NCBI RefSeq assembly: GCF_921293095.1
Contig: NC_060253.1
Coordinates: 72,143,992-72,207,991 of the forward strand
Direction of reading: 5' to 3'
DNA length: 64,000 bases
From: Ischnura elegans
Lineage: Eukaryota; Arthropoda; Insecta; Odonata; Coenagrionidae
Part shown: piece after piece, positions 12,172-24,110 of the stretch
Position numbering within the stretch: position 1 is the stretch's first letter
How the letters are laid out: every line of letters starts with the position of its first letter
Notes under the pieces: model-generated
Told to the model about the DNA's origin: nothing
Database searches by the model: none
The model's input: only the letters and a program-made list of their open reading frames with translations
Program-made: the position numbers and the translations under genes

Positions 12172-12879
12172 TTACACCTCAATGTTCTCATCCTCCGACA
12201 ACGAGTCTAGAGTGATCGCCTCCACTTCGTCATCTGCCTCCATGGTCTCCTCCTTCGGGATGAGGCAAACCTGCGTCCAATACGGCGTGTCAGCATAAAT
12301 GAAGTGTAACCTGTTGCGTAATGCCTCATCATCTATCGTATTGAAATTGGAGACAAAAATTATAAGTCCAATAAATTTGATTAGCCTACCCGTTTCACAT
12401 TCCACTGGGGCGGTAAACTGTTTGCCCTCTAGCAATCTTTTCAACATAGAAGACACGTGGAATTTAAAGTCAAATTCTTCAAAAAGAATAACTTTATGAA
12501 AATTAGGAATAAGTCCTTGATATGCAAATTTACCGACATCTGGATAATACACATAAGGCAACATTTCACGACCCAATAAGGACTCCACGAAAGTGGATTT
12601 ACCCACATTAGACTCGCCCCATAAATACAACTGCTTCTTTTTATGAGATTTATCTACAATTGACTTACTATACCAAATAGCGCATTCCATAGACCAACCA
12701 AAATATCTCTAGTCAATCCGTCGGTATTCCAACGGATTGCCCAACCTATTACGGTACTCGGTGTAATAACTCTGTAGAAATTTGTAAATGTTTTTGTGCT
12801 CCTTAATGTGCTGTCTCCCATCATATTTTGGGTCCAAGTTGTTCAGGCTAGTTAGGTTAAAAATTTTGAATATGAGTTA
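12172..12879 (-). pseudogene. Endogenous viral Rep-like SF3 helicase, broken
   Basis: A 172-codon frame (12690-12172) encodes the helicase half of a viral replication initiator. Visible motifs are Walker A (GESNVGKST, near residue 26), Walker B (ILFEEFDF, near residue 70) and the sensor/motif C (FVSNFN, near residue 113), followed by a positively charged NRLHFIY segment. The order and spacing fit the superfamily 3 helicase of Rep proteins from CRESS-DNA viruses or, less closely, parvovirus NS1. Upstream on the minus strand the same frame reads through about 60 more protein-like codons with an in-frame TAG at about 12707-12709 and another stop near 12877. The HUH endonuclease half is not seen. 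It ends in an acidic tail. The copy is therefore truncated and inactive, inserted in AT-rich host-like DNA. The virus group is my inference. Confidence 0.65.
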
Positions 12880-12920
12880 CGATTGTTGGTGGAGACTTTC
12901 GTGGAGTGGTGCAGAATGCG

Positions 12921-13100
12921 TAGCAAGGTTTTCGGGTTGACCTCTGTGTGTATTAATTTTCATGATGACAGTTTTGCCGGCATTGCAGCTGGCATCTTCA
13001 GGTTCACTTCACTTCAAACCTGAAGATGCCAGCTGAAACGCCTGCGAAACTGTCGTCATGAAGATGAATCGATGTGGAGGTCAACCTGAAAACCTTGCTA
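12921..13100. mobile_element. Foldback element
   Basis: A near-perfect 180-bp palindrome. The left arm runs AGCAAGGTTTTCGGGTTGACC to AGCTGGCATCTTCAGGTT and the right arm repeats it inverted (AACCTGAAGATGCCAGCT to GGTCAACCTGAAAACCTTGCT), with a loop of about 10 bp near 13005-13015. No target duplication was identified and there is no coding capacity. Confidence 0.85.
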
Positions 13101-15080
13101 TGCATGAGTTACAATTGTCAAGTCAATGGGGAAGGAATGTAACATATCTGAATAAACCAATGAGCGTGAACCTTATGGGCCTGTGCAGCAGCAAGCTAAT
13201 CAGGCTGAAGCTGTCATCTTGGTATGGTGTGACTGATATGCCAACAAGCTGAGCAAAAGCATTGTCTGTATAGTTGTTGCTTGCAATACCTGCACTCTAC
13301 TGTGATGCCTCATCATAAATTGTAATACCTACAACCCAACCTCCATTGTGTGTATTTTGATTGCAAACATAACAATTTTGCCGTTCACATTACAAAATCT
13401 GCCTTTCACCTCTCGTCCTCAAAATATTTTGGGAATTTCCGTCGAAAATAAAATTGAGCTATGAAGTGCATCTGCACAAGCAAATTACTATTTTAAGAAA
13501 TGATAAATTAAATTGGGTGCCTATTCCAAGGAAATTGAAATTTTGACGCTAAAGTACTCCCAAATTTTTTTCACCCATTTTTACTGTGTTAATCGTAATT
13601 ATATCCAAAGTGAATCATATATCGAGTTACATCTCAGTTACTCGAACATGGTGGCATCTCACCATCACTTATTTGGAATTCTGAAGGTAGGAAATGAAAG
13701 CAGTCATTTTATCATCTCTCACCCTTAACTGCAGATTAATTTTTTTAGCATGCAATGTTAACGGTAACCCAAAAAAGTCTTAACACACTGATAAACATGT
13801 ACACTGCTACATTTTAACTATTTATAATAAACATATGGACATTTACCAGATTTAGAAATCAAGAGGAAACATGACTTAAATATATATAGACAGAGTTAGT
13901 TGGTCTAAATGACCTGTAGCTGCCCTCCTGGGTGTGAAATCAGTTTATAGGTTTTCATTTTCTTTAAATTGTGGAATAGAACAAAGTATTTTTATTTTAT
14001 TTTATGATGAAGCAGTTCCACAAAGTAACGCCTGAGACCGTGTCTTATACGTTTTCTGTGTACTGCAAAATTTTCTTTCTATATTATTTTAATATGGATA
14101 AAAATGCGCTAGGTCTAGACATTGAAAAGGATTTGAAAATGAAATTAGTTGATAAATTTGATTTTGAAAATGACATCCGTCGGAATGAATCATTCCATCA
14201 TTCTGGTGTTATGGATTTTGTCACAGTAAAGTGGTTTACAAGTGACACTCATTGCCTTTTGTTATCGATTCTGTGCTCTGAAGTGAACGGGTGGTTGAAA
14301 TGATTTCTCTCCCTCTTTTCTTCTATCCATCCATCTTTTGCCAGTGGTGTTGTTCTATTTTTCCCTCAGCAAAATGTCTTAACTTATTTAGTTGCAGCAG
14401 CATTTATGAATCTAACTGAAGGATTCTGCTCTAAATTTCAGGGCAGGAGGTCTCTCTTTGGATAGCAGTTGACAAAATAGTGGCTTATCATGACATACAG
14501 CCATTATAAATGATATGGAATGCTGCTCATATCGGGACTAAACTGATTCCTGAGAGAAAATTAGTGCCTTTTTCAAGGTTGGTACTGTTATGTAGTTTTA
14601 TTAGAACTTAATGGATAAATAACATTTTTGTGGGTGATGGAATCATCCTCAAAGCCACTTGGATTTACATGTATTCTGCAACTGTTGATTCTTATTTCCA
14701 AGCACTTTCTGTGAGTTTGGGCATACTCTATACAAGTGTGGGCAGTTTTGGTATAGTACCATGCAGGGCTGGATTTTCCTATAGCCTAACTAGGCTTCAA
14801 GATCAAGAGGGACCTACACTGAAATTTTATGCAAAATTAAAATTACACTTTTCTAAAAACAGTGAACACTAAAGAACTGAACCGAAAATAAGGAGAAATT
14901 CTATGCAAATGAACAATAGACAAACATAAAAATATATTGGTTTAGATCAATGCTTTTGGCTTATTGGGTCTGTTCGTTTGTATATACTGGATTGCACCAA
15001 AGTTTAGTTCATAGGTTCACTGATTGCTATGGCAAATATTGGTTAGTACCAATCAAAACATGTTTCCCTTAATAAATTGT
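13101..15080. other. No gene recognised
   Basis: AT-rich DNA. A 99-codon open frame at 14004-14303 has no recognisable motif, and its composition follows the surrounding AT-rich DNA, so I do not call it a gene. Confidence 0.5.
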
Positions 15081-15084
15081 CAAC

Positions 15085-15286
15085 CACCGTGGTGGCAGGG
15101 TGAAGTCCTCACCTGCCAAACAAAAGGTCATGGGTTCGAGTGCCGCCTGGTTTGGTGGCCCTGATCCAGGGCATGGCTGTTTTTGCATTTATAATTGTTG
15201 GAATATTCGATCAAAGCAGATATAAAAGCCCATTGCATGCTGTTTCTAGAGGCATGGGAGTAAATTAAAAAAGTAAATGTATTGCT
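15085..15286 (+). mobile_element. Degraded tRNA-derived SINE
   Basis: Contains an A-box-like GGTGGCAGGGTGAAG and a B-box-like GGGTTCGAGTGCC with tRNA-like spacing, followed by an unrelated body. It abuts the LINE tail at about 15287. No target duplication resolved. Confidence 0.45.
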
Positions 15287-16120
15287 ATTATTATTATCAT
15301 TAAATTGTTACAAGTAGGCCATTGGCCTGGTGGTAACAAGTACATACCATGAAAAACAATAGGAAACATCTTAAGAAACCATTCGTCCCTACTTCTTCAA
15401 CAGCTTTTTAAAAATATGCAAATTTTTCGGGAAGTGCTCCAATAGTTTTGCTGGTAGGTTGTTCCAGTCCCTTATGGTCCTGTTCAAGAAGGAGAACTGC
15501 TTTAAATTTGTCCTTTGTTATTGGCACTTTATCTTGAACTGGTGATGATTTTTTCCAACAAAGCTGGGTTTTGCAATGCCCTTTCCTAACTCCTTCCATG
15601 CTTTTTCCCCACTCATTTTTTTAAACATGCCACATAGCCTGCTCCTTTTCCTCATCTCCTGTAAACTCTCCCACCTCAGAACTCTGAGCATTTCTGAAAC
15701 GCTCTCTGTTTTTTTGTGCTATTCCAACACATACCTAGCTGCTTTTCTCTGCACCTTCTCCAATTTCTTCACTTCTCCTTTACAATGTGGGTCCCAAACA
15801 AGAGATGTGTGCTCTAATGGTGGTCGTATTAGAGTTGTGTAGGTCATTTCTTTAGTGGCTCTGGTGTTTCCTCTGACGTTTCTCATCACCCAGTGCAATA
15901 TGTTAAATGATTTTTTTATTGTGTGTTAGAAGTTTAAACCCCATCCTAAATTTTTTGTTAAATGGACTCCTAAATATTTAAAGCTGTTTGATTTTGGAAT
16001 TAAACTACCTGATAATTCATAATTTCTATTTTAGCATTTTTTTTCTGTTACTATATCACCGTAATGATGTATTTTATTATCAATCATGTAATTTACAAAC
16101 TTAAAAATGGTAGGTGAAAG
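15287..16120 (-). pseudogene. 3' end of a CR1/L2/Jockey-type LINE, degraded
   Basis: Read on the minus strand, this region encodes the last part of a LINE reverse transcriptase in pieces over several frames. Recognisable features are a YLGVHL segment near 15985, a RPPLEHTSLVWDPH segment near 15815-15775, an EKVQRKAARYVL segment near 15745 and a terminal RTIRDWNNLPAKL segment near 15480, followed by a stop. These are hallmarks of the C-terminal end of CR1/L2/Jockey-like elements. On the plus strand the lower boundary is marked by an ATTATTATTATC microsatellite, as expected for a LINE 3' tail. Stops and frameshifts show it is dead, and it is 5' truncated. Confidence 0.75.
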
Positions 16121-16254
16121 GGTGGAATCTTTTCATTTAAATCTGGCCCTGGTACTATATCTTCCTGCAACTCTCATTCTGTTTCGTGACAAGAGTACAC
16201 ATTATTTTGCTTTAGGGATAACTGTAAATGAAATATATCCTATATAAATCTAGT

Positions 16255-16450
16255 AGGATTGTGGTAGCGATATAGGTAGAGCACTTGGCTTCTGACCAAA
16301 GGTTTCTAGGTTCAAATCCCAAGTAAAGCCTTCTGAAACCCTCAAACCTAAAATTCTAAAAGTACATGGTGGCCTAGAGAAGAGAACTGGGCCCCCTGTC
16401 CTGAGTACGTGAATACCAAACACCTATGGCATAGTTTGGGGTGAGCTCTA
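16255..16450 (+). mobile_element. Degraded tRNA-derived SINE
   Basis: Has an A-box-like TAGGTAGAGCACTTGG and a B-box GGTTCAAATCCC at tRNA-like distance. The 3' part (ACACCTATGGCATAGTTTGG) resembles the corresponding part of 21985-22175, so both are probably one SINE family. The TTAA-bounded element at 16456 begins just after it. Confidence 0.5.
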
Positions 16451-16455
16451 CTTAA

Positions 16456-16766
16456 CACGTTGTGTACCGGAGTATTTAAATTCCTAGGAACGCCGATTTG
16501 GAAATATGTGCCTATTAGGGCGTTATGACTTTGGTTTAAACATGGTTAAAAAGCTAATGTTTAGAATATAACTTTACCAAATCAAGCGTTATGATGCATC
16601 AATTCATTATGAATAACGAACAACAACTGAAAACGTACTAACGAATACGTATTGTACGCTTTAAAATTGTTTAGGTTGACGCGCCTAAATGACGAGAATC
16701 TTCGTCATCCGCCCAGAACGTTCGGGAAAAAAATGACGAGAATTCTCTCCATCCGTACGCAACGTG
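16456..16766. mobile_element. piggyBac-type MITE
   Basis: A 311-bp element between TTAA duplications (16452-16455 and 16767-16770). Termini are inverted repeats: CACGTTGTGTACCGG at the left and, on the opposite strand, CACGTTGCGTACGG at the right. No coding capacity. TTAA target plus matching termini make a piggyBac-related non-autonomous element the natural reading, although the termini differ from those of the autonomous copy at 46940-49990. Confidence 0.75.
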
Positions 16767-17839
16767 TTAATAGTAATTACCTGTCTAAACTTATCTTTGG
16801 GTAAAATTACTGAGTGAGTGAGGATTTACCATTAGGTGTCACTACACACCTATTACTGCTCCTGTGGCCATTTGGCTGCCTAAATACATAGGTTACACAT
16901 GCGCATAAACAGTTGTGCAGTTGCCTCTGTAGGCAATTTTGGCAAAACATGTTTAGTATGGGGTATTTGGGGGCCCTCAGCTAGGGCTCATGATGGGACC
17001 CTCCTTAACCAGGGATATGAGGGTCCTCCCCCGGAAACTTTTAGGAAATTGCATTCCTGGAAATGGATTTTGACTCAAATCTGGCTCTTAAAAACTAGTT
17101 AAAAGTTAATGAAAAATTGCAGTTTTGTAAGGAAAATACTATGCAACATGAAAAGTGAGCATTTTATAGCTTATAAAATTTAAAAATTATGTATTATGGT
17201 TCTATTATCTATTTAGTGAATTTTTCCTTGAATCTGCACCAACATCTAAAAAAAACCTCTAAAATAACCTTTTTAAAAAACCCTTTCAAAAAAGCATTAG
17301 GTTCTATTTTATCTTCTGACACCTCTATTTATTTTTATTTAATATTATTACTATGACTATGTTGTAAATGAAGAAACTAATGAAAATGTAGAATTGTATA
17401 CTTGCAAAAAAAAAACTTAGGTTCAATTAATATGAGCCTTTTTTTATCACACCTTTCATAGATGCTTCATGTTAGATGCGAGCATTGGGGGGGGGGGCTC
17501 TAAGCTCGGGGTCTCAGCAATAGCCGACCTGTCAGACTGCCCCTGTGTGTAGTCAATTCTTACTTGAATGATCTCTTATTCAGAAATGACTCTCTGTTCC
17601 TGTGTCTCATGTTGACCTTAAAGCTTTTCATGCCTATGATCTTCCCTCATCAATTTCTCCAGTATACTGAGATTCATGGGAGTGTCTCTCTGCTGAGAGA
17701 TTTTGAAAGGAAAACTTTCTTTCATATAGAAATCAGGAGCAGATTAAGGTGGTTGTTTTTGGGGAGGGAAGAGGAGAGGTTTGGAGCACAGCAGTTTGTT
17801 ACTATCCATGGTCCCTTGGGAGTGTGTAGTTCCTCTCAG

Positions 17840-18130
17840 TGAATGTGTGCCTGAGGTATTATATGCAAAGAAAAGTGGCTTTTAGATATTCATCTACTTA
17901 TCATTGTTAAACATTGTTAGTTCAGCTGGTGAAATAGCAACTTTCACTGGAGAGAGGTCTAAAATGTTACCATACATATTTTCAATTTTTGCGGAAATAA
18001 TAGGAGAGTAGTGGTGGCCATGCTCCCTCTCCCTTCCTTAAAACTTAATCAGCCACAGGTACCAAGACCCCCTTTCAATGGGAGGAAATACTCATGTGGT
18101 TATGGTGAATATTTTTATCTACAATTATTT
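17840..18130 (+). repeat. Repeat family copy (related to 11250-11900)
   Basis: Shares ordered blocks with the 11.3-kb copy, best seen in AGTGGCTTTTAGATATTCAT at about 17874. It lacks the 201-bp insertion found there. Confidence 0.5.
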
Positions 18131-18784
18131 TAAACAATCATTCATTGCTAAAAATTAAAGCAGAGTATTGTTTTGGAACTCACAAGGCTATTCATAAAAC
18201 CCTTGAAATGAATCCAACACTTGAACTTCAACAGGATGTTATGAATTGTAGTGAATCATTTGTTCCTAATAGCTGCCCCAAATAGCAGTTAATGTTGAAT
18301 AGATGCCAGGTATGGTTATCTGTATCCAAAAGACGTTGGGACCAACCTTGGAAATTGTACGGATATTTTATTGGTATTATTTTGCAATATCCTTATGACA
18401 AGATCTATTTACACTTACAATATGACTTTTCAACTTATAACATGATTTACTTTTTGGTTGCAGAACTTCTTTTATTCCTAACTTTGGCTAGTTTGGACTT
18501 ATTGACAACTTTGTCAAAAATATTCTAAGCTCATTATAAGTACATATAGAAGTCACTAAGATCAGTGATGATTTCCATTGGGCATCAGTTAAGTTACTTG
18601 TAACGTTTTATAAATATCCAAAGAAGTTAGTATTAATTTACCTGTGTAACCAACTCTTGTTTCCTACTTGAATTCCTTTGCCCAAGTTGTTCTTCGTGAA
18701 GTTTATTCAGGAATTTCCATCCTAAGCTAAGGGTTTAAAGTAATCTATCCTATTGTAAACAGTATAATTTTTGTTTTTTTCCCG

Positions 18785-19020
18785 GCGAACAATTGCGGTG
18801 AAGTTTTCTCAGGTTTTGCACCGGGTCAGGTCCTCCATTTCTCCTTCCAACGTTTCGATGGACAACTTGCCCATCGTCATCAGGGATTCAGGATTCCAAT
18901 GATCCATTGATTTCATTGGATTCCTGAATCCCTGATGACGATGGGCGAGTTATTCATCGAAACATTGGAAGGAGAAATGGAGGACCTGACCTGGTGCAAA
19001 ACCCGAGAAAACTGCGCTGC
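18785..19020. mobile_element. Foldback element
   Basis: Two arms of about 105 bp in inverted orientation: CAGGTCCTCCATTTCTCCTT near 18827 pairs with AAGGAGAAATGGAGGACCTG near 18968, and GATGACGATGGGC pairs with GCCCATCGTCATC. A short loop lies near 18898-18918. No coding capacity; target duplication not resolved. Confidence 0.85.
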
Positions 19021-19652
19021 TATTGTAAAAAACTTCCTGCCTCTATGACTAGTCTATCTTTAGATAAGATTAGTTGAAAAATATTTTCCTGCTACTTGTT
19101 TCTCAACTTACCTATTTTAGTTTTTTTTGTTTTTGAAAATTTCTTGGTTTCTTTTAATTGATTTGACTATATTCCTTTGGTTTAGTTTATATTTCATTTT
19201 TCTAATCGGATTTAGACACTGAATGTCCATTGTAAAAAAATCAAACAGCTAGAAAAAAGTTGTGATGAAAGCAGGCAGTCATATAATAGGATAGTTGATA
19301 TGCAAGAGAACTGAATGACATTAATTCATTAACTTGTCAAGGGAAAAATCATTTCCTTAAGTTTTGGATAGTTCAAGATAGTAGGCTGATGCCTGCATTA
19401 AAATGATGACGCCGGGTATTATTTAAGGTTGCATGTACACGAATTGAGTGATCTTATTGAGTTAGAAAATGTACACAACACTTGTCTCATTCTTTGCTGA
19501 CTCTCTGTTAATGATGGAAGAAATTTCTTTGGACTGGCTTTGACATTAGGGTATCATGCCGAGGTAAAAACAGAGGGTTTTACCTATGCTGGGATGTTAT
19601 GTAGGGAAAGTATATTTTTCCCATTTGTAAGATAGGTACATTCACACTCATC

Positions 19653-20025
19653 TTGTTGCATCGCATATATTTGTATTTTTCCATTGCCCGGGTAACTTAT
19701 GAGCTACAAGATAAAGCAGTGTGCCAATTCAATAATTTAGCCCAACTGATTCATGACCATCAATTCACCATTTATGTGGCTATATCCCTTCTATGTAGTA
19801 TAAATCCACTATACTTATACTTCCTTTTTCATCATCGTGGAAACTCCTTATCTCATGTTGGCCTTTAATTTTCTTCCCCACATAAATATAAACAAAACAG
19901 ACTTAAATACTTTCGAACATGGCCCAATTGCAGTCTGCCCCCCTAGATGCCACCTCACTCTTTATCTCGAGGTGTCATGTCTATATTCTCTTCATACAAA
20001 CAGTGCTAATTCTAATGATTGCTAA
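19653..20025 (+). pseudogene. Ancient errantivirus env remnant on the plus strand
   Basis: Two frames carry env-like segments in the correct order. The first has IYLYFSIARVTYELQDKAV, resembling the YYALARV segment of the env copies at 28-31, 51 and 57 kb. The second (frame from 19837) has GPIAVCPPR followed by a SCLY motif and a terminal DC, matching the GP..ICPPR...SCLY...DC pattern of those env proteins. The two parts are separated by a frameshift and the rest of the gene is not recognisable. It is the only env trace on the plus strand and lies several kilobases outside the main cluster, so it appears to be an older insertion. Confidence 0.6.
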
Positions 20026-20257
20026 GTTTGCCTCACTACCACCCATGAATGTTTAATCGATTATTTTTTCTTATTAATTGAACATGGACAATTTATTTTC
20101 TGAACAAGTTCCATTAATTTTGTTATTTACGTATTTCATTCATTCATGTGTGATTTATTTTAATGTATTCATTGTAATGTTCATAATAAGAGTATCAATT
20201 AAAATTTTATTTTCCTAATTATAGTAGTGAATGATGAATTTCATTTTCTTTTTTTAG

Positions 20258-20479
20258 ATGGTGAGATTGGATCTGACAATAGAGTATCCAGTGAGATCTG
20301 CTACTGGTTGTCAAGGAAGTTATGATATTTTCATCTGGTTCACTGATGGATCACGTCCAATTTCTTTCCTCAAATGTGTCATTATATGTGACAAACAGTG
20401 TGGTCTGGTGGAAAACACGAGAATTCTTCATATTTACTTCAAGAAAACTTGGGCTGTACCTGTAGTTCACCAGGGATAG
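20258..20479 (+). other. Possible exon or chance ORF, 73 codons
   Basis: An ATG-initiated frame begins directly after an excellent acceptor (TTTCTTTTTTTAG/ATGG). The product is not recognised and has no clear domain. It could be the translated exon of the gene whose 5' exons are proposed at 5.4 and 6.2 kb, or a chance frame. Confidence 0.25.
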
Positions 20480-21454
20480 GCATTAATGCATTTTGTAATG
20501 TTACTTGATTTACGAGGAGATTGATGCTTGTAGCATCTGCAATGATTGCGGGACATTGTTTTCATTCTTTGCAATTCAGGCAGTATGTCTTGCAGACAGC
20601 ATTCTTTGTAATTCAAGCATGATTGAGGCAGTCAATGATATGAGATGCTACACTATGGAATATTATGACCTACATACATATTATGATGAACTTATTATGT
20701 GATCTTAATGTAATAATTATTGCCTGATAAAATATCATTTCAAGATTTGGTTTTTTAAAATTATGATTGAATGTTTGATATTTATTTCAATAACCTTCCC
20801 TTGATAATTTTTTTTCTCAATAGTTCTTTGGTAAAAATGTCTTTAAGAATTTGAGTCATAGTTCATCTGCATATGAGTCTTTGTCTGAAAGTGGTACTTG
20901 CAATTGTTTCTGTTCACTGCTTTGACTTTTCATTATGCAGCAACTGGCTCTTGCTTGTAGTCAGTTCACAGGAATAGCTTGAAAATTTTGGTCATCCTTC
21001 TATTTGAATTGTTGAATTGATCCATAAAATCTCTGATCAATTTATGTTTAGCCAAATGGAGGTGTGATTTGAGGATCCTCGCTTAGAATGAATTGTATTA
21101 TTGTTGAGCTGATGCCTTATGGGCAACTTTATGGATTCCATGCTATTAAATCTCATCTTGTACAATTTGGCCAAAGGAAAAATATCCGGAAAAATTCAAT
21201 TCTAAAAAAAATGGATGCAATTGTGATGTAAGGCTTTAATGAAATGAACTTAAACCTTTTAAAATTCAATGTCCAACTCTAAGGATACTTGATAGTTAGT
21301 GTAATTTGTTTTCTCATCTTATAGTTTGCATTGAAAGAACCAATGTATCTCAGATATAATTTGAATTATTTTCTTTCTAGATTGTTGGTTTTTAATATTT
21401 GTAGACTTGAAATTTTAATATGGTGATAAATACTTACTTAAATATAACTGGAAG

Positions 21455-21545
21455 TCAGGTCACTGTCCCTGTGGGTAGGGATTTTAAGAATATACCTACA
21501 GTATCCCTGCTTGTCGTAAGAGGCGACTAAAAGGGTTCAAAAGTA
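21455..21545 (+). repeat. Short conserved repeat motif, copy 1
   Basis: Contains GTATCCCTGCTTGTCGTAAG then AGGCGACTAAAAGGG, also found at 23262-23345 with the same upstream ATACNCCYRCAGTATCC context. It looks like a conserved block of a dispersed repeat (SINE-type). Family not known. Confidence 0.5.
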
Positions 21546-21984
21546 CAACTACTAAATGTGCCTCTGCTATTTTATCACAACTTCAATGAAAAATTTGTCA
21601 TGATTTTGTTGAGCACTTATGTAGTGGAGCAACAAATTCTGTTTGTTGATTGTTGCAGGAAAAGGAATCTTGACTAGTTGTCAACCATGAATACTCCTAC
21701 AATTACTTCAACTTCGGCTTCTAATATATAAAGCAGAGAAAATCAATGAATAGGCAATAAGCAAGCTTTGTGTTCACTGAGTTGGGAGATCATGACAAAA
21801 CATCTGAGAGGGAAGAGCTTTAAGAAATGGAAATTTTAGCTTAATTTTCTCCCAGCTCTTTTTATTTCCTCTGTTTTTTTTCTATTTTAAAGAATTCATT
21901 TGATCACTCTTTTATACCCTTCTTATAATATGAGTCATTCCAGCCCAAAGGAGTATGAAATAGAAAATCTGTCCTCTTACCGTG

Positions 21985-22175
21985 CTGTACGGGAGCTTGG
22001 TGGGTAGTGTGCATGGCAATTGATCAAATGGTCCCATATTCAAATCTTGGCGAAGTCTTTATTCTCCCCAAAACATAAGTCCTTGATTTTGGAGATTTTA
22101 CAGGCAAAGGAGTTGCCTCTTCACTGAAGATGTGTTACCCACCAGCCTGTGGCTTAGCTTGGGATAAGTGTTGTA
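21985..22175 (+). mobile_element. Degraded tRNA-derived SINE
   Basis: A-box-like TGGGTAGTGTGCATGG and weak B-box ATTCAAATCTTGG, with a 3' part (CCTGTGGCTTAGCTTGGG) like that of 16255-16450. Strongly decayed. Confidence 0.4.
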
Positions 22176-22617
22176 TCCACGTGACGTGGAATGACACTGC
22201 ACATTTTAGGGATCTTGCTAGGTTGTCAGCTGATTAAGATCAGCAGTCAGATTAAGAATGCCTCAATATAGTTTAAAACAAGTTTTATTACATGGACACA
22301 GTTTGTGCACCGAAATAGTTGATTAAGGCGGGGAGTTCAAATATTCTCGAAGCAGATAGTCAAGTGTCTTAAGTGGGGCTTCTTATATTTAATGGCTTAC
22401 CGTGTGTTTCTTCTCAGGACGACAAACTAAGCCAAACTAGCCTGATGAACTACCATGACCAATGAACTACCCTTGTCCTTCTGTGCACATCCCTTTTACT
22501 CTACATTGGCCCAAACTAGAAGGAGAGGGTTTCCACGTGTCCACCCCTCTAAGATTGGAACCGAAAATAGAAATATGAAATGGTACATTATGACTAAAGG
22601 TAACGGAATCCTTTGGG

Positions 22618-23035
22618 AATGCGGGGGAAAGGCAAAATGGAAATAGCTATCACTACAAATTTTGAATTGAGGTTAAGGTATGAAAATAGGTTTCGTAGAT
22701 TAATGCTCTCTGTCTCTTTCTGGTAAACGGTATTCATATGCACTGTCCCTTATGCTCACAACATGAGCTTTACCCTCAACAATCTGAAATAATCTTTGGG
22801 TTGAAGTTCTGAGTTAATAAATGAAGTAAATGAGCGGTGGAAAATGTTAGAAGTTGACCTCCAAGGTGAAAGGGGACTAAGGCTCTCCAACGGGGCTGTG
22901 TGGGAAAAGCAAAATGGAAATAGCTTTTATTGGAAAGAGGGAATGAAGGTTAAGTTTGCAAAAGGTGTGGTAATAAGCGTCATTTGAGGCTAATGACCTC
23001 TCTCTGTCTCTTCCTGGCAAACTGTATTCCAGATA
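22618..23035 (+). repeat. Two direct repeats of about 130 bp
   Basis: The segment starting near 22626 (GGCAAAATGGAAATAGCT) recurs near 22905 (AGCAAAATGGAAATAGCT), and both end in CTCTGTCTCTTYCTGG followed by a GTATTC. The units are about 130 bp, spaced about 280 bp, and diverged. Confidence 0.65.
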
Positions 23036-23261
23036 TACATCCCATTGCCAGCAAGATGGTTGTGGACTGAATCACTATTTTGTGAGGCATTATATATTGA
23101 ATAATACTATCTCAGTTATAGGACAAAACACTGGCCCTGGACACCCATGCACTTGGTAATATGGAATGGTGTTATAGTAATATAATTGGTAATATTTTTA
23201 AATATTTGGTAATATTTTTGAAAATTTGGTATCATTTTTGAACATTTGGAAGTTAAGTCTT

Positions 23262-23395
23262 TACCCCTACGGGTTGGGGGCAATAGAATACTCCCGCAGT
23301 ATCCCTGCTTGTCGTAAAAGGCGACTAAAAGGGTTAGTTAGAGAGGCGGTATAAGGTGATTGGGGGCTCTTGGCTGGGGCTCATGATGGGCCCTC
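23262..23395 (+). repeat. Short conserved repeat motif, copy 2
   Basis: Second copy of the GTATCCCTGCTTGTCGTAA/GGCGACTAAAAGGG block of 21455-21545. The following CTCATGATGGGCCCTCCTT also resembles 16984-17006, suggesting one longer dispersed repeat with these blocks in order. It is cut by the LTR fragment at about 23396. Confidence 0.5.
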
Positions 23396-23479
23396 CTTGG
23401 GCACTGTCCTCTACCTCACAAATAGCCCTGTCCTTTGTGAAATATTCTATAAATGGCCTCTGAATTTCGGGCCATTACA
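23396..23479 (-). mobile_element. LTR family A, terminal fragment
   Basis: The last 84 bp match the U3 start of LTR A (read on the minus strand: TGTAATGGCCCGAAATTC...). A polypurine-like tract (AAAGGAGGGAGTAT type) follows at higher coordinates, as in the complete copies. The rest of the LTR is missing. It marks the left boundary of the retroelement cluster. Confidence 0.7.
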
Positions 23480-23839
23480 ATACTCCCTCCTTTTGCGAAA
23501 TCGACGAGGCTACTCGTATTTTGTGTGCCTGTATTAGCCCTTTTGTTCTTAGGTAGGTGTCCCCTTCTGTTTCATTTTATTTATACCCATTCCTCTCGCG
23601 GACATTAAAACATAGTGAAAGAAGAAGGAAAGTACAAGCAAATAAAAAGATGGGTTCCAATAGGTTACCTCAAAAAGGACAGCAAAAGAAGAAGTACCGT
23701 TCCAAAGGGTACAGGAGAATTTATAAAAAATTGCAAGTCGCTGTCCTGTATATCATGTATTTACAAAAAAAACCCTAAACACATCCCCATATACAAAAAT
23801 CAAAATTTTCCTCGCACACAAAAAATTCCATAATCACTG

Positions 23840-24110
23840 TTAGTAGTCCTGCACTACTCGAATGGGGTGGCACACCGCCAACTCGGGTGCCTTAGCCACG
23901 GGCAGCCGGCTGAAGAGGAGCACCGCCTGTCTTCTCCCAAGTCTCGTATCGTAGCCAAAATGTCGGGCCCCTCTCCCGTTGTTCCACGGGGCGGCCGGCA
24001 TATTCCAGGTCCTCCCTCCATTGGTAGGGGTCAGCCAGTGCAGTCCTAACACTACCACCCAGTACTCGTTCCACCGCTCGCTGACCTCGGGGCACACTGG
24101 CAGGCATTGT
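23840..24110 (-). pseudogene. Post-env accessory ORF, subfamily A, degraded copy 3
   Basis: On the minus strand, pieces in two frames match the subfamily A accessory ORF at 27854-28219: an initiating MPASVPRG segment, ADPYQWREDLEYA, then GPTFWLRYET. At least one frameshift splits it. It lies between the env fragment (24.3-25.1 kb) and LTR fragment (23.4 kb), i.e. the same position relative to env and LTR as in the better copy. Confidence 0.65.

Noticed and set aside
14004-14303. 99-codon ORF on the plus strand
   Set aside because: No recognisable domain, AT-driven composition, and no splice or promoter context; probably chance.
16261-16330. tRNA gene
   Set aside because: B box is good but stems do not pair and the downstream part recurs at 22 kb: a SINE.
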